Shown here: positions 1-9,357 of the stretch, in pieces
Layout of the letters: every line of letters begins with the position of its first letter
How positions within the stretch are numbered: position 1 is the stretch's first letter
NCBI RefSeq assembly: GCF_037940415.1
Contig: NZ_CP149798.1
Span: 4,497,001 to 4,561,000 of the forward strand
Reading direction: 5' to 3'
Origin: Streptomyces sp. f51
Lineage (GTDB): Bacteria; Actinomycetota; Actinomycetes; Streptomycetales; Streptomycetaceae
Length of the DNA: 64,000 nt
Notes under the pieces: model-generated
The model's database searches: none
Told to the model about the DNA's origin: nothing
What the model saw: the letters and a program-made list of their open reading frames with translations, nothing else
Program-made: the position numbers and the translations under genes

Positions 1-188
1 CGTCGCCGTACGGTCTCCACGGCGGCCGCGTCCAGCAGCGCCACCGGAGCCTGGCGCCCGGTGTGCTGTTCCGGGAGCGTCCGCCGGTCGGTACCGAGGA
101 GCGCCACGGTGACGAGTTCCTCCCAGGAACCGCCGGCGGGCGTGCCGGCCTGGGCCGGGGTCGCGGCCGGGGTCGAGGTCGGGTTCAT
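1..188 (-). CDS. DUF5691 family protein, N-terminal part, runs off the window
   Basis: Only the first 62 codons are present, because the gene continues past base 1. The ATG at 188 has a clear ribosome binding site (GAAAGGA, about 194-200). After an Ala/Pro/Thr-rich stretch the protein reads WEELVTVALLGTDRR, which I recognise as the typical start of DUF5691 proteins. No biochemical function is established for the family. It lies downstream of the SWIM zinc-finger gene on the same strand and divergent from MoxR, DUF5682 and VWA genes, so it probably belongs to that module. The family call rests on this short motif and on context. Confidence 0.72.
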   Translation of the reverse strand, partial: MNPTSTPAATPAQAGTPAGGSWEELVTVALLGTDRRTLPEQHTGRQAPVALLDAAAVETVRR

Positions 189-531
189 GAGCGTCCTTTC
201 TGCGCGGAGGGCGGGGGGTTCAGGGCCGGTCGGTCGTCGGGTCGCGACGGCCGACGCGAGCGGGGCGCGGTTGGCGTCCGGCACCCGGCCCGCGTGGCCG
301 GGGTGACGGGAGGGGCGAACATGCCGGGTGTGGTGGGCGGGTTGGGGGCGGCAAGGGCGCCGGGTGCGGTGGGTGTGTCGGCGGCGGCAAGGGCGCCGGG
401 TGCGGTGAGCGTGTCGGGTGCAGTGGGTGCAGTGGGTGCAGTGGGTGCAGTGGGTGGAGCGGGTGGAGCGGGTGGAGCGGATGGAGCGGGTGCGGCCGGT
501 GCAGCCGGTGCGGCGGGGGTGGTGGCCGCTG
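189..531. other. Gap between SWIM and DUF5691 genes, holding a 9-bp repeat tract
   Basis: This 343-base spacer separates two minus-strand genes that would normally lie close together. It holds the Shine-Dalgarno of the DUF5691 gene at one end and a run of 9-base repeats at 416-514. I see no convincing gene. One minus-strand frame stays open through the repeats and would read as an Ala/Pro/Thr-rich chain, but it begins inside the SWIM gene in another frame. Confidence 0.5.
416..514. repeat. Eleven tandem 9-bp units
   Basis: Four copies of GGGTGCAGT (416-451) are followed by three of GGGTGGAGC, one GGATGGAGC and three diverged units. The period is exactly 9 bases, so every frame repeats a tripeptide. 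The identical first four units suggest recent expansion. Confidence 0.85.
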
Positions 532-1887
532 TCAGCACAGCGGCACCGCCTCGCCCTTGCCCTCCGGCCACGCCGTCAGGGGAGTGAAGCCGCGGTGTCC
601 GCACTCTCCGAAGACCGTGACCGGTGCGCCGCCGGACAGGGCGACCAGTCGCCACAGTTCGGGGCGCGACAGCGCGGAAGGACTGAGCGGAAGGGCCAAC
701 TCGCCGTCCAGGTCGGCAAGTTGCCACAAGTCGCCGTCCGGCGTCGGCACGACCCGGTCCAGAGTGACCGGACAGGAGTCCAGCCAGGGATCGTCGCGCA
801 GGGCCTCCCCGTAACGGGCGGCGGCCTGGGCCGTGGTCAGCCCGGTCGGCCGTATCGCCGAGGGTGCCGGGGCGCTGAACCGCTCGCCCAGCGCCGACCG
901 CAGTTGGCCGGATCCCGGGTACCCGGACAGGTCCGCCTCGAAGGACAGCCCCACCGGCAGCGCCAGTTCGGGTGCCCGGCCCGCCGCGCCGTAGGAGAGA
1001 AGCAGGGCCGTGCGGCCCGACCCGGCGCCGTACAGCCAGATCCTGCGGGTCGTGAGCCGGGCGTCCGCCGTGTCGTACTGGGCGAGGACCAGCCAGCTGT
1101 CCCGCAGCGGCGGGCCGTCCGCCGAGCCGGGCAGTCCGACGCGGGAGCGGACCGTCGCGGCCACGCCGTCCGGCAGCCGCTCGCGCCGCAGCCAGCCCTG
1201 GTCGAGAAGATGCAGCAGCGCGCACTCCTCCAGGAGCCGCACGGGCCAGCCCGGCCCCGACGACGGGATCGCCCCCAACTCCCTTACGCGCGCGGCCAGA
1301 CCAGGGGCCTGCGCGTCGACCATCCGGGCCGCCGTCTCCTCCCACATGCCGTACCCGGCGCGCTCGGCGGAGGCGAGGCCGCCGCGCAGCAGGTCCGCCA
1401 GCCGCTGCTCCAACTCGGCCGCCCCCGCGGTGATCCGCTCGGCCCGCCGCTCCGCCCTGCGCCGCGCCGCCTCGGGATCACCCGTCGAGGAAGCTCCAGA
1501 TCCCCCGCCCTCCGCGCGCCTGACCTCCGCGCGCCTGCGTCTTCCCTCCAGCCACTCGGCGGCCCAGTCCGGAGCCTGCCCGGACTCCACCGCCCCGTCC
1601 GCGCCCGCCCAGAGCAGCAGCAGTCCCAGCGCGTGCTTGCACGGGAACTTCCGGCTCGGACAACTGCACTTGTAAGCCGGACCCGCCGAGTCCGCGATGT
1701 CGACGACCGTCTGATACGGCTTGCTGCCACTTCCCCTGCACAGTCCCCATACCGTCCCCTCCTCGGTGGTGCCCGCCTGCGACCACGGTCCGGCCGCGCC
1801 GAGCTTGCTCCCCGCCTTGCGTGACGCGGCGTCAGGTGCCAGTGCCAGCACCTGATCCGCCGTCCAGCGCACCGCCTGCTGTGTCAT
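532..1887 (-). CDS. SWIM zinc-finger family protein (YehQ-like)
   Basis: This 451-residue protein carries a SWIM zinc-binding motif, CxC-x6-CxH, at about C74, C76, C83 and H85 (KCSCPSRKFPCKH). SWIM domains bind zinc and are linked to DNA or protein binding. The rest is an Arg- and Ala-rich helical part and a C-terminal domain without a recognised catalytic motif. The ATG at 1887 starts MTQQAVRW. The frame stays open up to 2205, but that extension would overlap the divergent ATPase gene and I reject it. The gene ends ...AVPLC at 532. It is divergent from the MoxR gene, with a 133-base shared promoter region, and precedes the DUF5691 gene. Confidence 0.85.
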   Translation of the reverse strand: MTQQAVRWTADQVLALAPDAASRKAGSKLGAAGPWSQAGTTEEGTVWGLCRGSGSKPYQTVVDIADSAGPAYKCSCPSRKFPCKHALGLLLLWAGADGAVESGQAPDWAAEWLEGRRRRAEVRRAEGGGSGASSTGDPEAARRRAERRAERITAGAAELEQRLADLLRGGLASAERAGYGMWEETAARMVDAQAPGLAARVRELGAIPSSGPGWPVRLLEECALLHLLDQGWLRRERLPDGVAATVRSRVGLPGSADGPPLRDSWLVLAQYDTADARLTTRRIWLYGAGSGRTALLLSYGAAGRAPELALPVGLSFEADLSGYPGSGQLRSALGERFSAPAPSAIRPTGLTTAQAAARYGEALRDDPWLDSCPVTLDRVVPTPDGDLWQLADLDGELALPLSPSALSRPELWRLVALSGGAPVTVFGECGHRGFTPLTAWPEGKGEAVPLC

Positions 1888-2020
1888 GGGATCGAAGGTA
1901 GGTCCCGCCACTGACAATCGACCTCCGCAAGCGTGTTTGCGCAGGTCAGAGTGCATTGTCAGTGGCGTGGTGCACGGTGGAACCAGATCCGAACCGGCCG
2001 AGCTGGAGGGGGACCGAGCC

Positions 2021-3166
2021 ATGTCCGTGTCCGTTGAACCGACGTCTGTCGACGCACCCGCGGGAGAGAGGGGCGCGAGCGGGCCGAGCGAGGCGCTGCG
2101 CCCGCACGCCGAGCACGCCTTCGCCGCCGAACTCGCCGCGCTCGCGGCCCAGGACGACCGTCCCCGCCCCGAGCGCTGGCTGCTGTCACCCTGGGCCGTG
2201 GCCACCTATCTGCTGGGCGGCACCCTGCCGGACGGCACTGTGATCACCCCCAAGTACGTGGGGCCGCGCCGCATCGTCGAGGTCGCCGTCACGACCCTCG
2301 CCACCGACCGGGCCCTGCTCCTGCTCGGTGTGCCCGGCACCGCGAAGACGTGGGTGTCCGAGCATCTGGCGGCCGCCGTCAGCGGCGACTCGACGCTGCT
2401 CGTGCAGGGCACCGCCGGCACCCCGGAGGAGGCCATCCGGTACGGCTGGAACTACGCGCAGCTGCTCGCGCACGGGCCCAGCCGGGACGCGCTCGTGCCG
2501 AGCCCCGTCATGCGGGCCATGGCCGAGGGCATGACGGCCCGCGTCGAGGAACTCACCCGCGTTCCCGCCGACGTTCAGGACAGCCTGATCACGATTCTCT
2601 CCGAGAAGACCCTGCCGATACCGGAACTGGGCCAGGAGGTGCAGGCCGTGCGCGGGTTCAACCTGATCGCCACGGCCAACGACCGCGACCGCGGTGTCAA
2701 CGAACTCTCCAGCGCGCTGCGCCGCCGTTTCAACACCGTGGTGCTGCCGTTGCCGGAGAGCGCCGAGGCCGAGGTCGACATCGTCTCGCGCCGCGTCGAC
2801 CAGATCGGCCGCTCCCTCGACCTGCCCGCCGTGCCCGACGGCGCGGCCGAGATCCGCCGGGTCGTCACGGTCTTCCGGGAGCTGCGTGACGGGATCACGT
2901 CCGACGGCCGGACGAAGCTGAAGTCGCCCAGCGGCACCCTGTCCACGGCCGAGGCGATCTCCGTCGTGACCAACGGCCTCGCCCTGGCCGCCCACTTCGG
3001 CGACGGTGTCCTGCGGGCGGGCGACGTCGCCGCGGGCATCCTCGGCGCCGTCGTGCGCGACCCGGCCGCCGACCGCGTCATCTGGCAGGAGTACCTGGAG
3101 GCGGTCGTCCGCGAGCGGGACGGCTGGAAGGACTTCTACCGCGCCTGCCGCGAGGTGAGCGCGTGA
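2021..3166 (+). CDS. MoxR-family AAA ATPase (YehL-like)
   Basis: This 381-residue cytoplasmic ATPase has a Walker A motif GVPGTAKT at about 103-110, a degenerate Walker B (ARVEEL, Glu-Glu in place of Asp-Glu) and the sensor/Arg-finger region ATANDRDR...SSALRRRFN. MoxR ATPases usually act as chaperones that load or activate a partner with a VWA domain, and a VWA gene lies two genes downstream. The ATG at 2021 follows GGAGGGGG; the frame is open from 1886 but this start has the ribosome binding site. The next gene overlaps by 4 bases, so the ATPase, DUF5682 and VWA genes are translationally coupled. Confidence 0.9.
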   Translation: MSVSVEPTSVDAPAGERGASGPSEALRPHAEHAFAAELAALAAQDDRPRPERWLLSPWAVATYLLGGTLPDGTVITPKYVGPRRIVEVAVTTLATDRALLLLGVPGTAKTWVSEHLAAAVSGDSTLLVQGTAGTPEEAIRYGWNYAQLLAHGPSRDALVPSPVMRAMAEGMTARVEELTRVPADVQDSLITILSEKTLPIPELGQEVQAVRGFNLIATANDRDRGVNELSSALRRRFNTVVLPLPESAEAEVDIVSRRVDQIGRSLDLPAVPDGAAEIRRVVTVFRELRDGITSDGRTKLKSPSGTLSTAEAISVVTNGLALAAHFGDGVLRAGDVAAGILGAVVRDPAADRVIWQEYLEAVVRERDGWKDFYRACREVSA

Positions 3167-5676
3167 GTGCCGAGCGGGACGCAGGCCCGCCCGCTCCCGG
3201 GGGCGGGGCGAGCAGGGGGCCGGGGCCGCTGCTGCTCGGTGTACGGCATCACGGACCCGGGTCGGCCCGGGCCGTACGGGCGGCGCTGGAGGCCGCGGCT
3301 CCCCGGGTCGTGCTGATCGAGGGGCCGCCCGAGGCGGACGAGCTGGTCCCGCTGGCCGCCGACAAGGAGATGCGGCCGCCCGTGGCGCTGCTGGCCCACG
3401 TGGTGGACGAGCCCGGCAGGTCGGCCTTCTGGCCGCTTGCCGAGTTCTCCCCGGAGTGGGTGGCGATCCAGTGGGCCCTGGAGCACGGGGTGGCGGCCCG
3501 TTTCATCGACCTGCCGGCCGCCCACACCCTCGCCTGGGGAAGCGACGGTCCGGCCCCCGACGGCACCGGTACGAACCCCGACCGGGACGGGCCTGACTGC
3601 GACCGGGACGGGCCCGAGGGGGCCGGGAGCCTCCCGGGTGATCCCGGCCGCGGGGGCGAGCCCGGAGAGCCGGCCGCGGCCGAGGGGTCCGGAAGCCCCG
3701 TCGACGTGGGCGCCGTACGGATCGACCCCCTCGCGGTGCTCGCCGGGGCGGCCGGGTACGACGACCCGGAGCGCTGGTGGGAGGACGTGGTCGAGCACCG
3801 GGCCGGGACGGCGGACGACCCGTTCGCTCCGTTCACGGTGCTGGAGGAGGCCATGGGGGCCCTGCGCGAGGCGTACGGGGTCGGGGGGCACGACCGGGAC
3901 CTGGTGCGCGAGGCGTACATGCGGCTCCAGATCCGTTCGGCGCGAAGGGAGTTCGGGGACGACCTGGCCGTGGTGTGCGGGGCCTGGCACGTCCCCGCGC
4001 TGCGGCAGAGTGCCACCGTCGGCGCCGACAGGGCGCTCCTCAAGGGCCTGCCGAAGGCCAGGGTCCAGCTGACCTGGGTGCCCTGGACCCACCGCAGACT
4101 GTCCCGGGCCAGTGGATACGGCGCGGGCATCGACTCGCCGGGCTGGTACGGACACCTGTTCAGCGCCCCCGACCGCCCTGTCGAGCGGTGGATGACCAAG
4201 GTCGCCAGGCTGCTGCGCGACGAGGACCGGGGCGTGTCGTCGGCCCATGTCATCGAGGCCGTGCGCCTGGCCGGCACCCTCGCCGCCATGCGCGGTCGCC
4301 CGCTGCCGGGACTGACCGAGACCACCGACGCCGTCCGGGCCGTGATGTGCGAGGGCTCGGACGTCCCCCTGGAACTGGTGCGCGACAGGCTCGTGGTCGG
4401 CGAGGTGCTCGGGGAGGTGCCGGAGTCCGCCCCGGCGGTTCCGTTGCAGCGGGACCTCGGCCGTTCGCAGCGGCGGCTGCGGCTCAAGCCCGAGGCGCTG
4501 GAGCGGGAGCTGGAGCTCGACCTGCGCAAGGAGACCGACGCGGGGCGCAGCACACTGCTGCACCGGCTGCGGCTCCTCGGCGTCGGGTGGGGCGAGCTCT
4601 CGGAGTCCCGCGGCAGCACGGGCACCTTCCGGGAGACCTGGCGGCTGCGCTGGGAGCCGGAGCTGTCGGTGCGGGTCGCCGAGGCCGGGGTGTGGGGCAC
4701 GACCGTCGTGTCCGCGGCGACGGCCAAGGCCGAGGCGGACGCCGTCGGCGCACCGTCGCTCGCGGACGTGACGGCGCTCGCCGAACGCTGCCTTCTCGCC
4801 GAGCTCGCGGACGCGCTGCCCGTGGTGATGCGGGTGCTCGCCGACCGTGCGGCCCTCGACACGGACGTGGGCCAGCTGGCGCGGGCCCTGCCCGCGCTCG
4901 TCCGCTCCCTGCGCTACGGCGATGTGCGCGGCACCGACACCCACGCCCTCGCAGGCGTCGCGGCCGGACTCGCCGAGCGCGTCTTCGTCGGTCTCCCGCC
5001 GGCCTGCGCCGCGCTGGACGGCGACGCCGCCCAGGAGATGCGCGGCCACGTCGACGCCGTGCACGGAGCGGTGGGCCTGCTGGGCGAGGCGACCGCCGAG
5101 GCCGCGGAGACCGGCGGTGTCCGCGGCCGGTGGTACGCGGTGCTGCGGGTCCTCGCGACCCGGGACACCGTGCCGGGGGTGATCAGAGGCCGGGCGGTCC
5201 GCCTGCTCCTCGACGAGGGGGAGCTGGCGCAGGAGGAGGCCGCGCGGCTCATGGGCCTCGTGCTCTCGCCGGGGACACCGCCCGCGGACGGGGCCGCGTG
5301 GATCGAGGGCTTCGTCGGGGGCGGCTCCGGCGGCATGCTGCTCGTGCACGACGAGCGGCTGCTCGCCCTGGTGGACACCTGGCTGACCGGGGTGCCGGCG
5401 GAGGCGTTCACCGATGTGCTGCCGTTGCTGCGCCGGACGTTCTCGGCGTACGAGACGGGGGTGCGCAGGACGCTGGGCGAGCTCGTCCGGCGCGGCCCCG
5501 CGCCGCGCGCGAACACCGGGACCGGCGGCTCCGGATCCGGCATCCCCGGGTTCGCCCCCGTTCTCGACACCGAGCGCGCCGACGCCGTGCTGCCGTTGCT
5601 GAGCCTGCTCCTGGGCCTCGGCGATCCCGAAACCGACCTCCACACCGGAAACGATCTTGCGAGGGTGGCCCCATGA
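3163..5676 (+). CDS. DUF5682 family protein (YehM-like)
   Basis: This 837-residue protein has a GTG start inside the ATPase stop (GTGA overlap). The N-terminus reads LLGVRHHGPGSARAV and then VVLIEGPPEADEL. This pattern of conserved His followed by Glu-Gly-Pro is what I expect of DUF5682, and it loosely recalls the EreA/ChaN/TraB fold; that link is inference. Residues about 125-175 are an Asp/Gly/Pro-rich low-complexity insert. The rest is mostly helical with no transmembrane segment. Its place between a MoxR ATPase and a VWA protein suggests it works with both; no reaction is known to me. Confidence 0.82.
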   Translation: MSAERDAGPPAPGGGASRGPGPLLLGVRHHGPGSARAVRAALEAAAPRVVLIEGPPEADELVPLAADKEMRPPVALLAHVVDEPGRSAFWPLAEFSPEWVAIQWALEHGVAARFIDLPAAHTLAWGSDGPAPDGTGTNPDRDGPDCDRDGPEGAGSLPGDPGRGGEPGEPAAAEGSGSPVDVGAVRIDPLAVLAGAAGYDDPERWWEDVVEHRAGTADDPFAPFTVLEEAMGALREAYGVGGHDRDLVREAYMRLQIRSARREFGDDLAVVCGAWHVPALRQSATVGADRALLKGLPKARVQLTWVPWTHRRLSRASGYGAGIDSPGWYGHLFSAPDRPVERWMTKVARLLRDEDRGVSSAHVIEAVRLAGTLAAMRGRPLPGLTETTDAVRAVMCEGSDVPLELVRDRLVVGEVLGEVPESAPAVPLQRDLGRSQRRLRLKPEALERELELDLRKETDAGRSTLLHRLRLLGVGWGELSESRGSTGTFRETWRLRWEPELSVRVAEAGVWGTTVVSAATAKAEADAVGAPSLADVTALAERCLLAELADALPVVMRVLADRAALDTDVGQLARALPALVRSLRYGDVRGTDTHALAGVAAGLAERVFVGLPPACAALDGDAAQEMRGHVDAVHGAVGLLGEATAEAAETGGVRGRWYAVLRVLATRDTVPGVIRGRAVRLLLDEGELAQEEAARLMGLVLSPGTPPADGAAWIEGFVGGGSGGMLLVHDERLLALVDTWLTGVPAEAFTDVLPLLRRTFSAYETGVRRTLGELVRRGPAPRANTGTGGSGSGIPGFAPVLDTERADAVLPLLSLLLGLGDPETDLHTGNDLARVAP

Positions 5677-6836
5677 CCGAGCTGGCGTCGGACGCCGGGG
5701 AAGAGCGGCTGCGGCGATGGCGGCTGGTGCTCGGCGGTGACGAGGCGGACGGCACCGGATGCGCGCTCTCCGGCCGGGACGCGGCCATGGACGGGGCGCT
5801 GAGCGCGCTCTACGGCAGGGACGGCGGACGGCGGCCGGGGCGGGACCGCTCGGCGGGGCTCGGGGCGTCGGCTCCGTCGGTCGCGCGCTGGCTCGGCGAC
5901 ATCCGGACCTACTTCCCCTCCTCCGTCGTCCAGGTGATGCAACGCGACGCCATCGACCGGCTCGGGCTGTCCGCGCTGCTCCTGGAGCCCGAGATGCTGG
6001 AGGCGGTCGAGGCCGACGTGCACCTGGTCGGCACCCTTCTCTCCCTCAACAAGGCCATGCCGGAGACGACGAAGGAGACCGCCCGGGCCGTGGTGCGCAA
6101 GGTCGTGGAGGACCTGGAGAAGAAGCTCGCCACCCGCACCCGGGCCACCCTCACCGGCGCCCTCGACCGCAGCGCCAGGATCAGCAGACCCCGCCACCAC
6201 GACATCGACTGGAACCGCACGATCGCGGCCAACCTGAAGCACTACCTGCCCGAGTACCGCACGGTCGTGCCCGAGCGGCTGATCGGCTACGGGCGGGCCT
6301 CCCAGTCCGTGAAGAAGGAGGTCGTCCTCTGCATCGACCAGTCGGGCTCGATGGCGGCGTCGGTCGTCTACGCCTCCGTGTTCGGCGCCGTGCTGGCGTC
6401 GATGCGGTCCATCGCCACCCGGCTCGTCGTCTTCGACACGGCGGTCGTCGACCTCACCGACCAGCTCGACGACCCCGTCGACGTCCTCTTCGGCACGCAG
6501 CTCGGCGGCGGCACGGACATCAACCGGGCCCTCGCCTACTGCCAGTCGCAGATCACCCGGCCGGCCGACACGGTCGTCGTCCTCATCAGCGACCTCTACG
6601 AGGGCGGCATCCGCGACGAGATGCTGAAGCGGGTCGCGGCGATGAAGGCGTCGGGGGTGCAGTTCGTGGCGCTGCTCGCGCTGTCCGACGAGGGGGCGCC
6701 CGCGTACGACCGTGAGCACGCGGCGGCGCTCGCGGCGCTCGGCGCGCCGGCGTTCGCGTGCACACCCGATCTGTTTCCCGAGGTGATGGCGGCGGCGATC
6801 GAGAAGAGGCCCCTTCCGATACCGGACGCCGGGTGA
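5673..6836 (+). CDS. VWA domain-containing protein (YehP-like)
   Basis: This 387-residue protein begins at an ATG overlapping the DUF5682 stop (ATGA). The C-terminal half is a von Willebrand factor A domain with an intact metal-ion-dependent adhesion site: DQSGS at 222-226, then GGGTDINRA with the MIDAS Thr, then LISDLYEGG. The N-terminal half is helical and Arg-rich. There is no signal peptide or membrane segment, so it should act in the cytoplasm as a partner of the MoxR-type ATPase. A strong hairpin at 6958-7004 follows the gene and ends the operon. Confidence 0.88.
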   Translation: MTELASDAGEERLRRWRLVLGGDEADGTGCALSGRDAAMDGALSALYGRDGGRRPGRDRSAGLGASAPSVARWLGDIRTYFPSSVVQVMQRDAIDRLGLSALLLEPEMLEAVEADVHLVGTLLSLNKAMPETTKETARAVVRKVVEDLEKKLATRTRATLTGALDRSARISRPRHHDIDWNRTIAANLKHYLPEYRTVVPERLIGYGRASQSVKKEVVLCIDQSGSMAASVVYASVFGAVLASMRSIATRLVVFDTAVVDLTDQLDDPVDVLFGTQLGGGTDINRALAYCQSQITRPADTVVVLISDLYEGGIRDEMLKRVAAMKASGVQFVALLALSDEGAPAYDREHAAALAALGAPAFACTPDLFPEVMAAAIEKRPLPIPDAG

Positions 6837-7207
6837 GAGTCTCCCCCTGACTGCCCTCTGGCCATGGATGACCGGTTTCGGCGGGTTCGGGGGCCCGGAC
6901 GGCCGAGGGGCGGCGGATCCACGCGGCGTCCGCCCGACCGGACGCCCGGCGGCTGCTCACAGGGGCCTCACCAGGGGATCCATGGCCTGGTGAGGACCCC
7001 TGTGGGCCCGATCTGTGACAGGTATCACCGCTGAGGTGTGATCTGCGATTTAGGGTCCCGTGCCCCTCGGCGATAACCTGCGAGACGGACATGCCGCGCG
7101 CTCGGACACCGTGTGCGCCACCCTTGTGACAGCGGACGTCACGTTGCCCTTCGCGGCACGCCCACGCATCCAACGAACCGCGAGATCACTGATAGGGACG
7201 GACGCGC
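6837..7207. other. Gap between the VWA gene and sucC
   Basis: This 371-base region holds the terminator at 6958-7004 and then the sucC leader. TAGGGT at 7051-7056 could be a -10 box but lacks a good -35, so I do not call the promoter. The ribosome binding site of sucC (TAGGGACGG) is at about 7192-7201. No gene is seen. Confidence 0.5.
6958..7004. terminator. Terminator hairpin after the MoxR/DUF5682/VWA operon
   Basis: Arms 6958-6975 and 6986-7004 pair over 18 bases with one bulged A, around a 10-base loop (GGATCCATGG). There is no T-run, as is usual in Streptomyces. It insulates sucC from the upstream operon. Confidence 0.8.
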
Positions 7208-8386
7208 GTGGACCTGTTCGAGTACCAGGCGAGGGACCTCTTCGCCAAGCACGGTGTACCGGTGCTGGCCGGTGAAGTCATTGACACGCCTGAGGCAGCC
7301 CGCGAGGCGACCGAGCGTCTTGGCGGCAAGTCCGTCGTCAAGGCCCAGGTGAAGGTCGGTGGCCGCGGCAAGGCCGGCGGCGTCAAGCTCGCCGCCACCC
7401 CGGACGAGGCCGTCGCCCGCGCGACGGACATCCTCGGCATGGACATCAAGGGCCACACGGTCCACAAGGTGATGATCGCCGAGACCGCGCCCGAGATCGT
7501 CGAGGAGTACTACGTCTCGTACCTCCTCGACCGCACCAACCGCACCTTCCTCGCCATGGCGTCCGTCCAGGGCGGCGTGGAGATCGAGGTCGTCGCGGAG
7601 GAGAACCCCGACGCCCTCGCGAAGGTGCCGGTCGACGCCAACGAAGGCGTGTCGATCGAGAAGGCCCGCGAGATCGTCGCCCAGGCGAAGTTCCCGGCCG
7701 AGGTCGCCGAGCAGGTGGCCGAGATCCTGGTGACGCTGTGGGACACCTTCATCAAGGAGGACGCCCTCCTCGTCGAGGTGAACCCCCTCGCCAAGGTCGC
7801 CTCCGGCAAGGTCATCGCCCTTGACGGCAAGGTGTCGCTGGACGAGAACGCCGAGTTCCGCCAGCCCGACCACGAGGCGCTTGTCGACCACGCGGCCGCC
7901 AACCCCCTCGAGGCCGCCGCCAAGGCCAAGAACCTCAACTACGTCAAGCTCGACGGTGAGGTCGGCATCATCGGCAACGGCGCGGGTCTCGTCATGAGCA
8001 CCCTCGACGTCGTCGCGTACGCCGGTGAGAACCACGGCGGCGTCAAGCCCGCCAACTTCCTCGACATCGGCGGCGGCGCCTCCGCCGCGGTCATGGCGAA
8101 CGGCCTGGAGATCATCCTGGGCGACCCGGACGTCAAGTCCGTGTTCGTCAACGTCTTCGGTGGCATCACCGCCTGTGACGAGGTCGCCAACGGCATCGTC
8201 CAGGCGCTCCAGCTCCTCGCCGACAAGGGCGAGGCCGTCACCAAGCCGCTGGTCGTGCGTCTCGACGGCAACAACGCCGAGCTGGGTCGCAAGATCCTGT
8301 CGGACGCCAACCACCCGCTGGTCCAGCGCGTGGACACCATGGACGGCGCGGCCGACAAGGCCGCCGAGCTCGCGGCTGCGAAGTAA
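7208..8386 (+). CDS. sucC: Succinyl-CoA ligase (ADP-forming) subunit beta
   Basis: This 392-residue TCA-cycle subunit interconverts succinyl-CoA and succinate with formation of a nucleoside triphosphate. It begins [18 protein letters not shown], a classic SucC start. The ATP-grasp domain is N-terminal ([14 protein letters not shown], about 48-61). The C-terminal CoA-ligase domain contains the strand [13 protein letters not shown] and FLDIGGGAS. The GTG at 7208 follows TAGGGACGG. The length is usual for the family. sucD follows 21 bases downstream, so the two form an operon closed by the hairpin at 9306-9357. Confidence 0.97.
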   Translation: MDLFEYQARDLFAKHGVPVLAGEVIDTPEAAREATERLGGKSVVKAQVKVGGRGKAGGVKLAATPDEAVARATDILGMDIKGHTVHKVMIAETAPEIVEEYYVSYLLDRTNRTFLAMASVQGGVEIEVVAEENPDALAKVPVDANEGVSIEKAREIVAQAKFPAEVAEQVAEILVTLWDTFIKEDALLVEVNPLAKVASGKVIALDGKVSLDENAEFRQPDHEALVDHAAANPLEAAAKAKNLNYVKLDGEVGIIGNGAGLVMSTLDVVAYAGENHGGVKPANFLDIGGGASAAVMANGLEIILGDPDVKSVFVNVFGGITACDEVANGIVQALQLLADKGEAVTKPLVVRLDGNNAELGRKILSDANHPLVQRVDTMDGAADKAAELAAAK

Positions 8387-8407
8387 GGGACGAGGGACTA
8401 AACAGCC

Positions 8408-9292
8408 ATGGCTATCTTCCTCAACAAGGACAGCAAGGTCATCGTCCAGGGCATGACCGGTGCCACGGGTATGAAGCACACCAAGCTCATGCTCGCGGAC
8501 GGGACGAACATCGTCGGTGGCGTGAACCCGCGCAAGGCGGGCACCTCCGTCGACATCGACGGCACCGAGATCCCCGTCTTCGGCACGGTCGCCGAGGCCA
8601 TGGAGAAGACGGGCGCCAACGTCTCCGTCCTCTTCGTGCCGCCGGCCTTCGCCAAGGCCGCCGTCGTCGAGGCGATCGACGCGGAGATCCCCCTCGCGGT
8701 CGTCATCACCGAGGGCATCGCCGTCCACGACTCCGCCGCCTTCTGGGCGTACGCGAAGTCGAAGGGCAACAAGACCCGCATCATCGGCCCGAACTGCCCC
8801 GGTCTCATCACCCCGGGCCAGTCCAACGCCGGCATCATCCCGGGCGACATCACGAAGCCGGGCCGCATCGGCCTGGTCTCGAAGTCCGGCACGCTGACGT
8901 ACCAGATGATGTACGAGCTCCGTGACATCGGCTTCTCGTCCGCCGTCGGCATCGGTGGCGACCCGGTCATCGGCACGACGCACATCGACGCGCTCGCCGC
9001 GTTCGAGGCCGACCCCGACACCGACCTGATCGTCATGATCGGCGAGATCGGTGGCGACGCCGAGGAGCGGGCCGCGGACTTCATCGCGAAGAACGTGACG
9101 AAGCCGGTCGTCGGCTACGTCGCCGGCTTCACCGCGCCCGAGGGCAAGACCATGGGCCACGCCGGCGCCATCGTCTCCGGCTCCTCCGGTACGGCCGCCG
9201 CGAAGAAGGAGGCCCTCGAGGCCGCGGGCGTCAAGGTCGGCAAGACCCCGACCGAGACGGCCAAGCTGGCGCGCGAGATCCTCGCCGGCTGA
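8408..9292 (+). CDS. sucD: Succinyl-CoA ligase subunit alpha
   Basis: This 294-residue subunit has an N-terminal CoA-binding Rossmann domain ([13 protein letters not shown], about 15-27) and a C-terminal ligase domain. The phosphorylated active-site histidine is H251 in GHAGAIVSG. It forms a heteromeric complex with SucC. The ATG at 8408 follows AGGGAC (8388-8393) and lies 21 bases after sucC. Nothing unusual is seen. Confidence 0.97.
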   Translation: MAIFLNKDSKVIVQGMTGATGMKHTKLMLADGTNIVGGVNPRKAGTSVDIDGTEIPVFGTVAEAMEKTGANVSVLFVPPAFAKAAVVEAIDAEIPLAVVITEGIAVHDSAAFWAYAKSKGNKTRIIGPNCPGLITPGQSNAGIIPGDITKPGRIGLVSKSGTLTYQMMYELRDIGFSSAVGIGGDPVIGTTHIDALAAFEADPDTDLIVMIGEIGGDAEERAADFIAKNVTKPVVGYVAGFTAPEGKTMGHAGAIVSGSSGTAAAKKEALEAAGVKVGKTPTETAKLAREILAG

Positions 9293-9305
9293 GCACTCGC
9301 CCGAC

Positions 9306-9357
9306 CGAACGCCGGTGGGCCCGCACCCTTTCGGGGGTGCGGGCCCACCGGCGTTCG
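9306..9357. terminator. Terminator hairpin after sucCD
   Basis: Arms 9306-9328 and 9335-9357 are a perfect 23-bp inverted repeat with the 6-base loop TTTCGG. It probably acts in both directions, because the next gene (end 9451) converges from the other strand. Between 9358 and 9450 there are several scattered CCGTCAC-like heptamers. Confidence 0.92.

Noticed and set aside
416-514. CRISPR-like array
   Set aside because: The 9-base units are contiguous with no spacers, so this is a simple tandem repeat.
1888-2205. N-terminal extension of the SWIM protein to 2205
   Set aside because: It would overlap the divergent MoxR gene and has a Ser/Ala-rich composition without family similarity; ATG 1887 gives the expected start.
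3777-6836. A 1019-codon plus-strand frame
   Set aside because: Its first two thirds are an Arg/Gly/Pro-rich shadow of the DUF5682 gene. Only the part from 5673 is a real protein, the VWA gene, with a coupled start.
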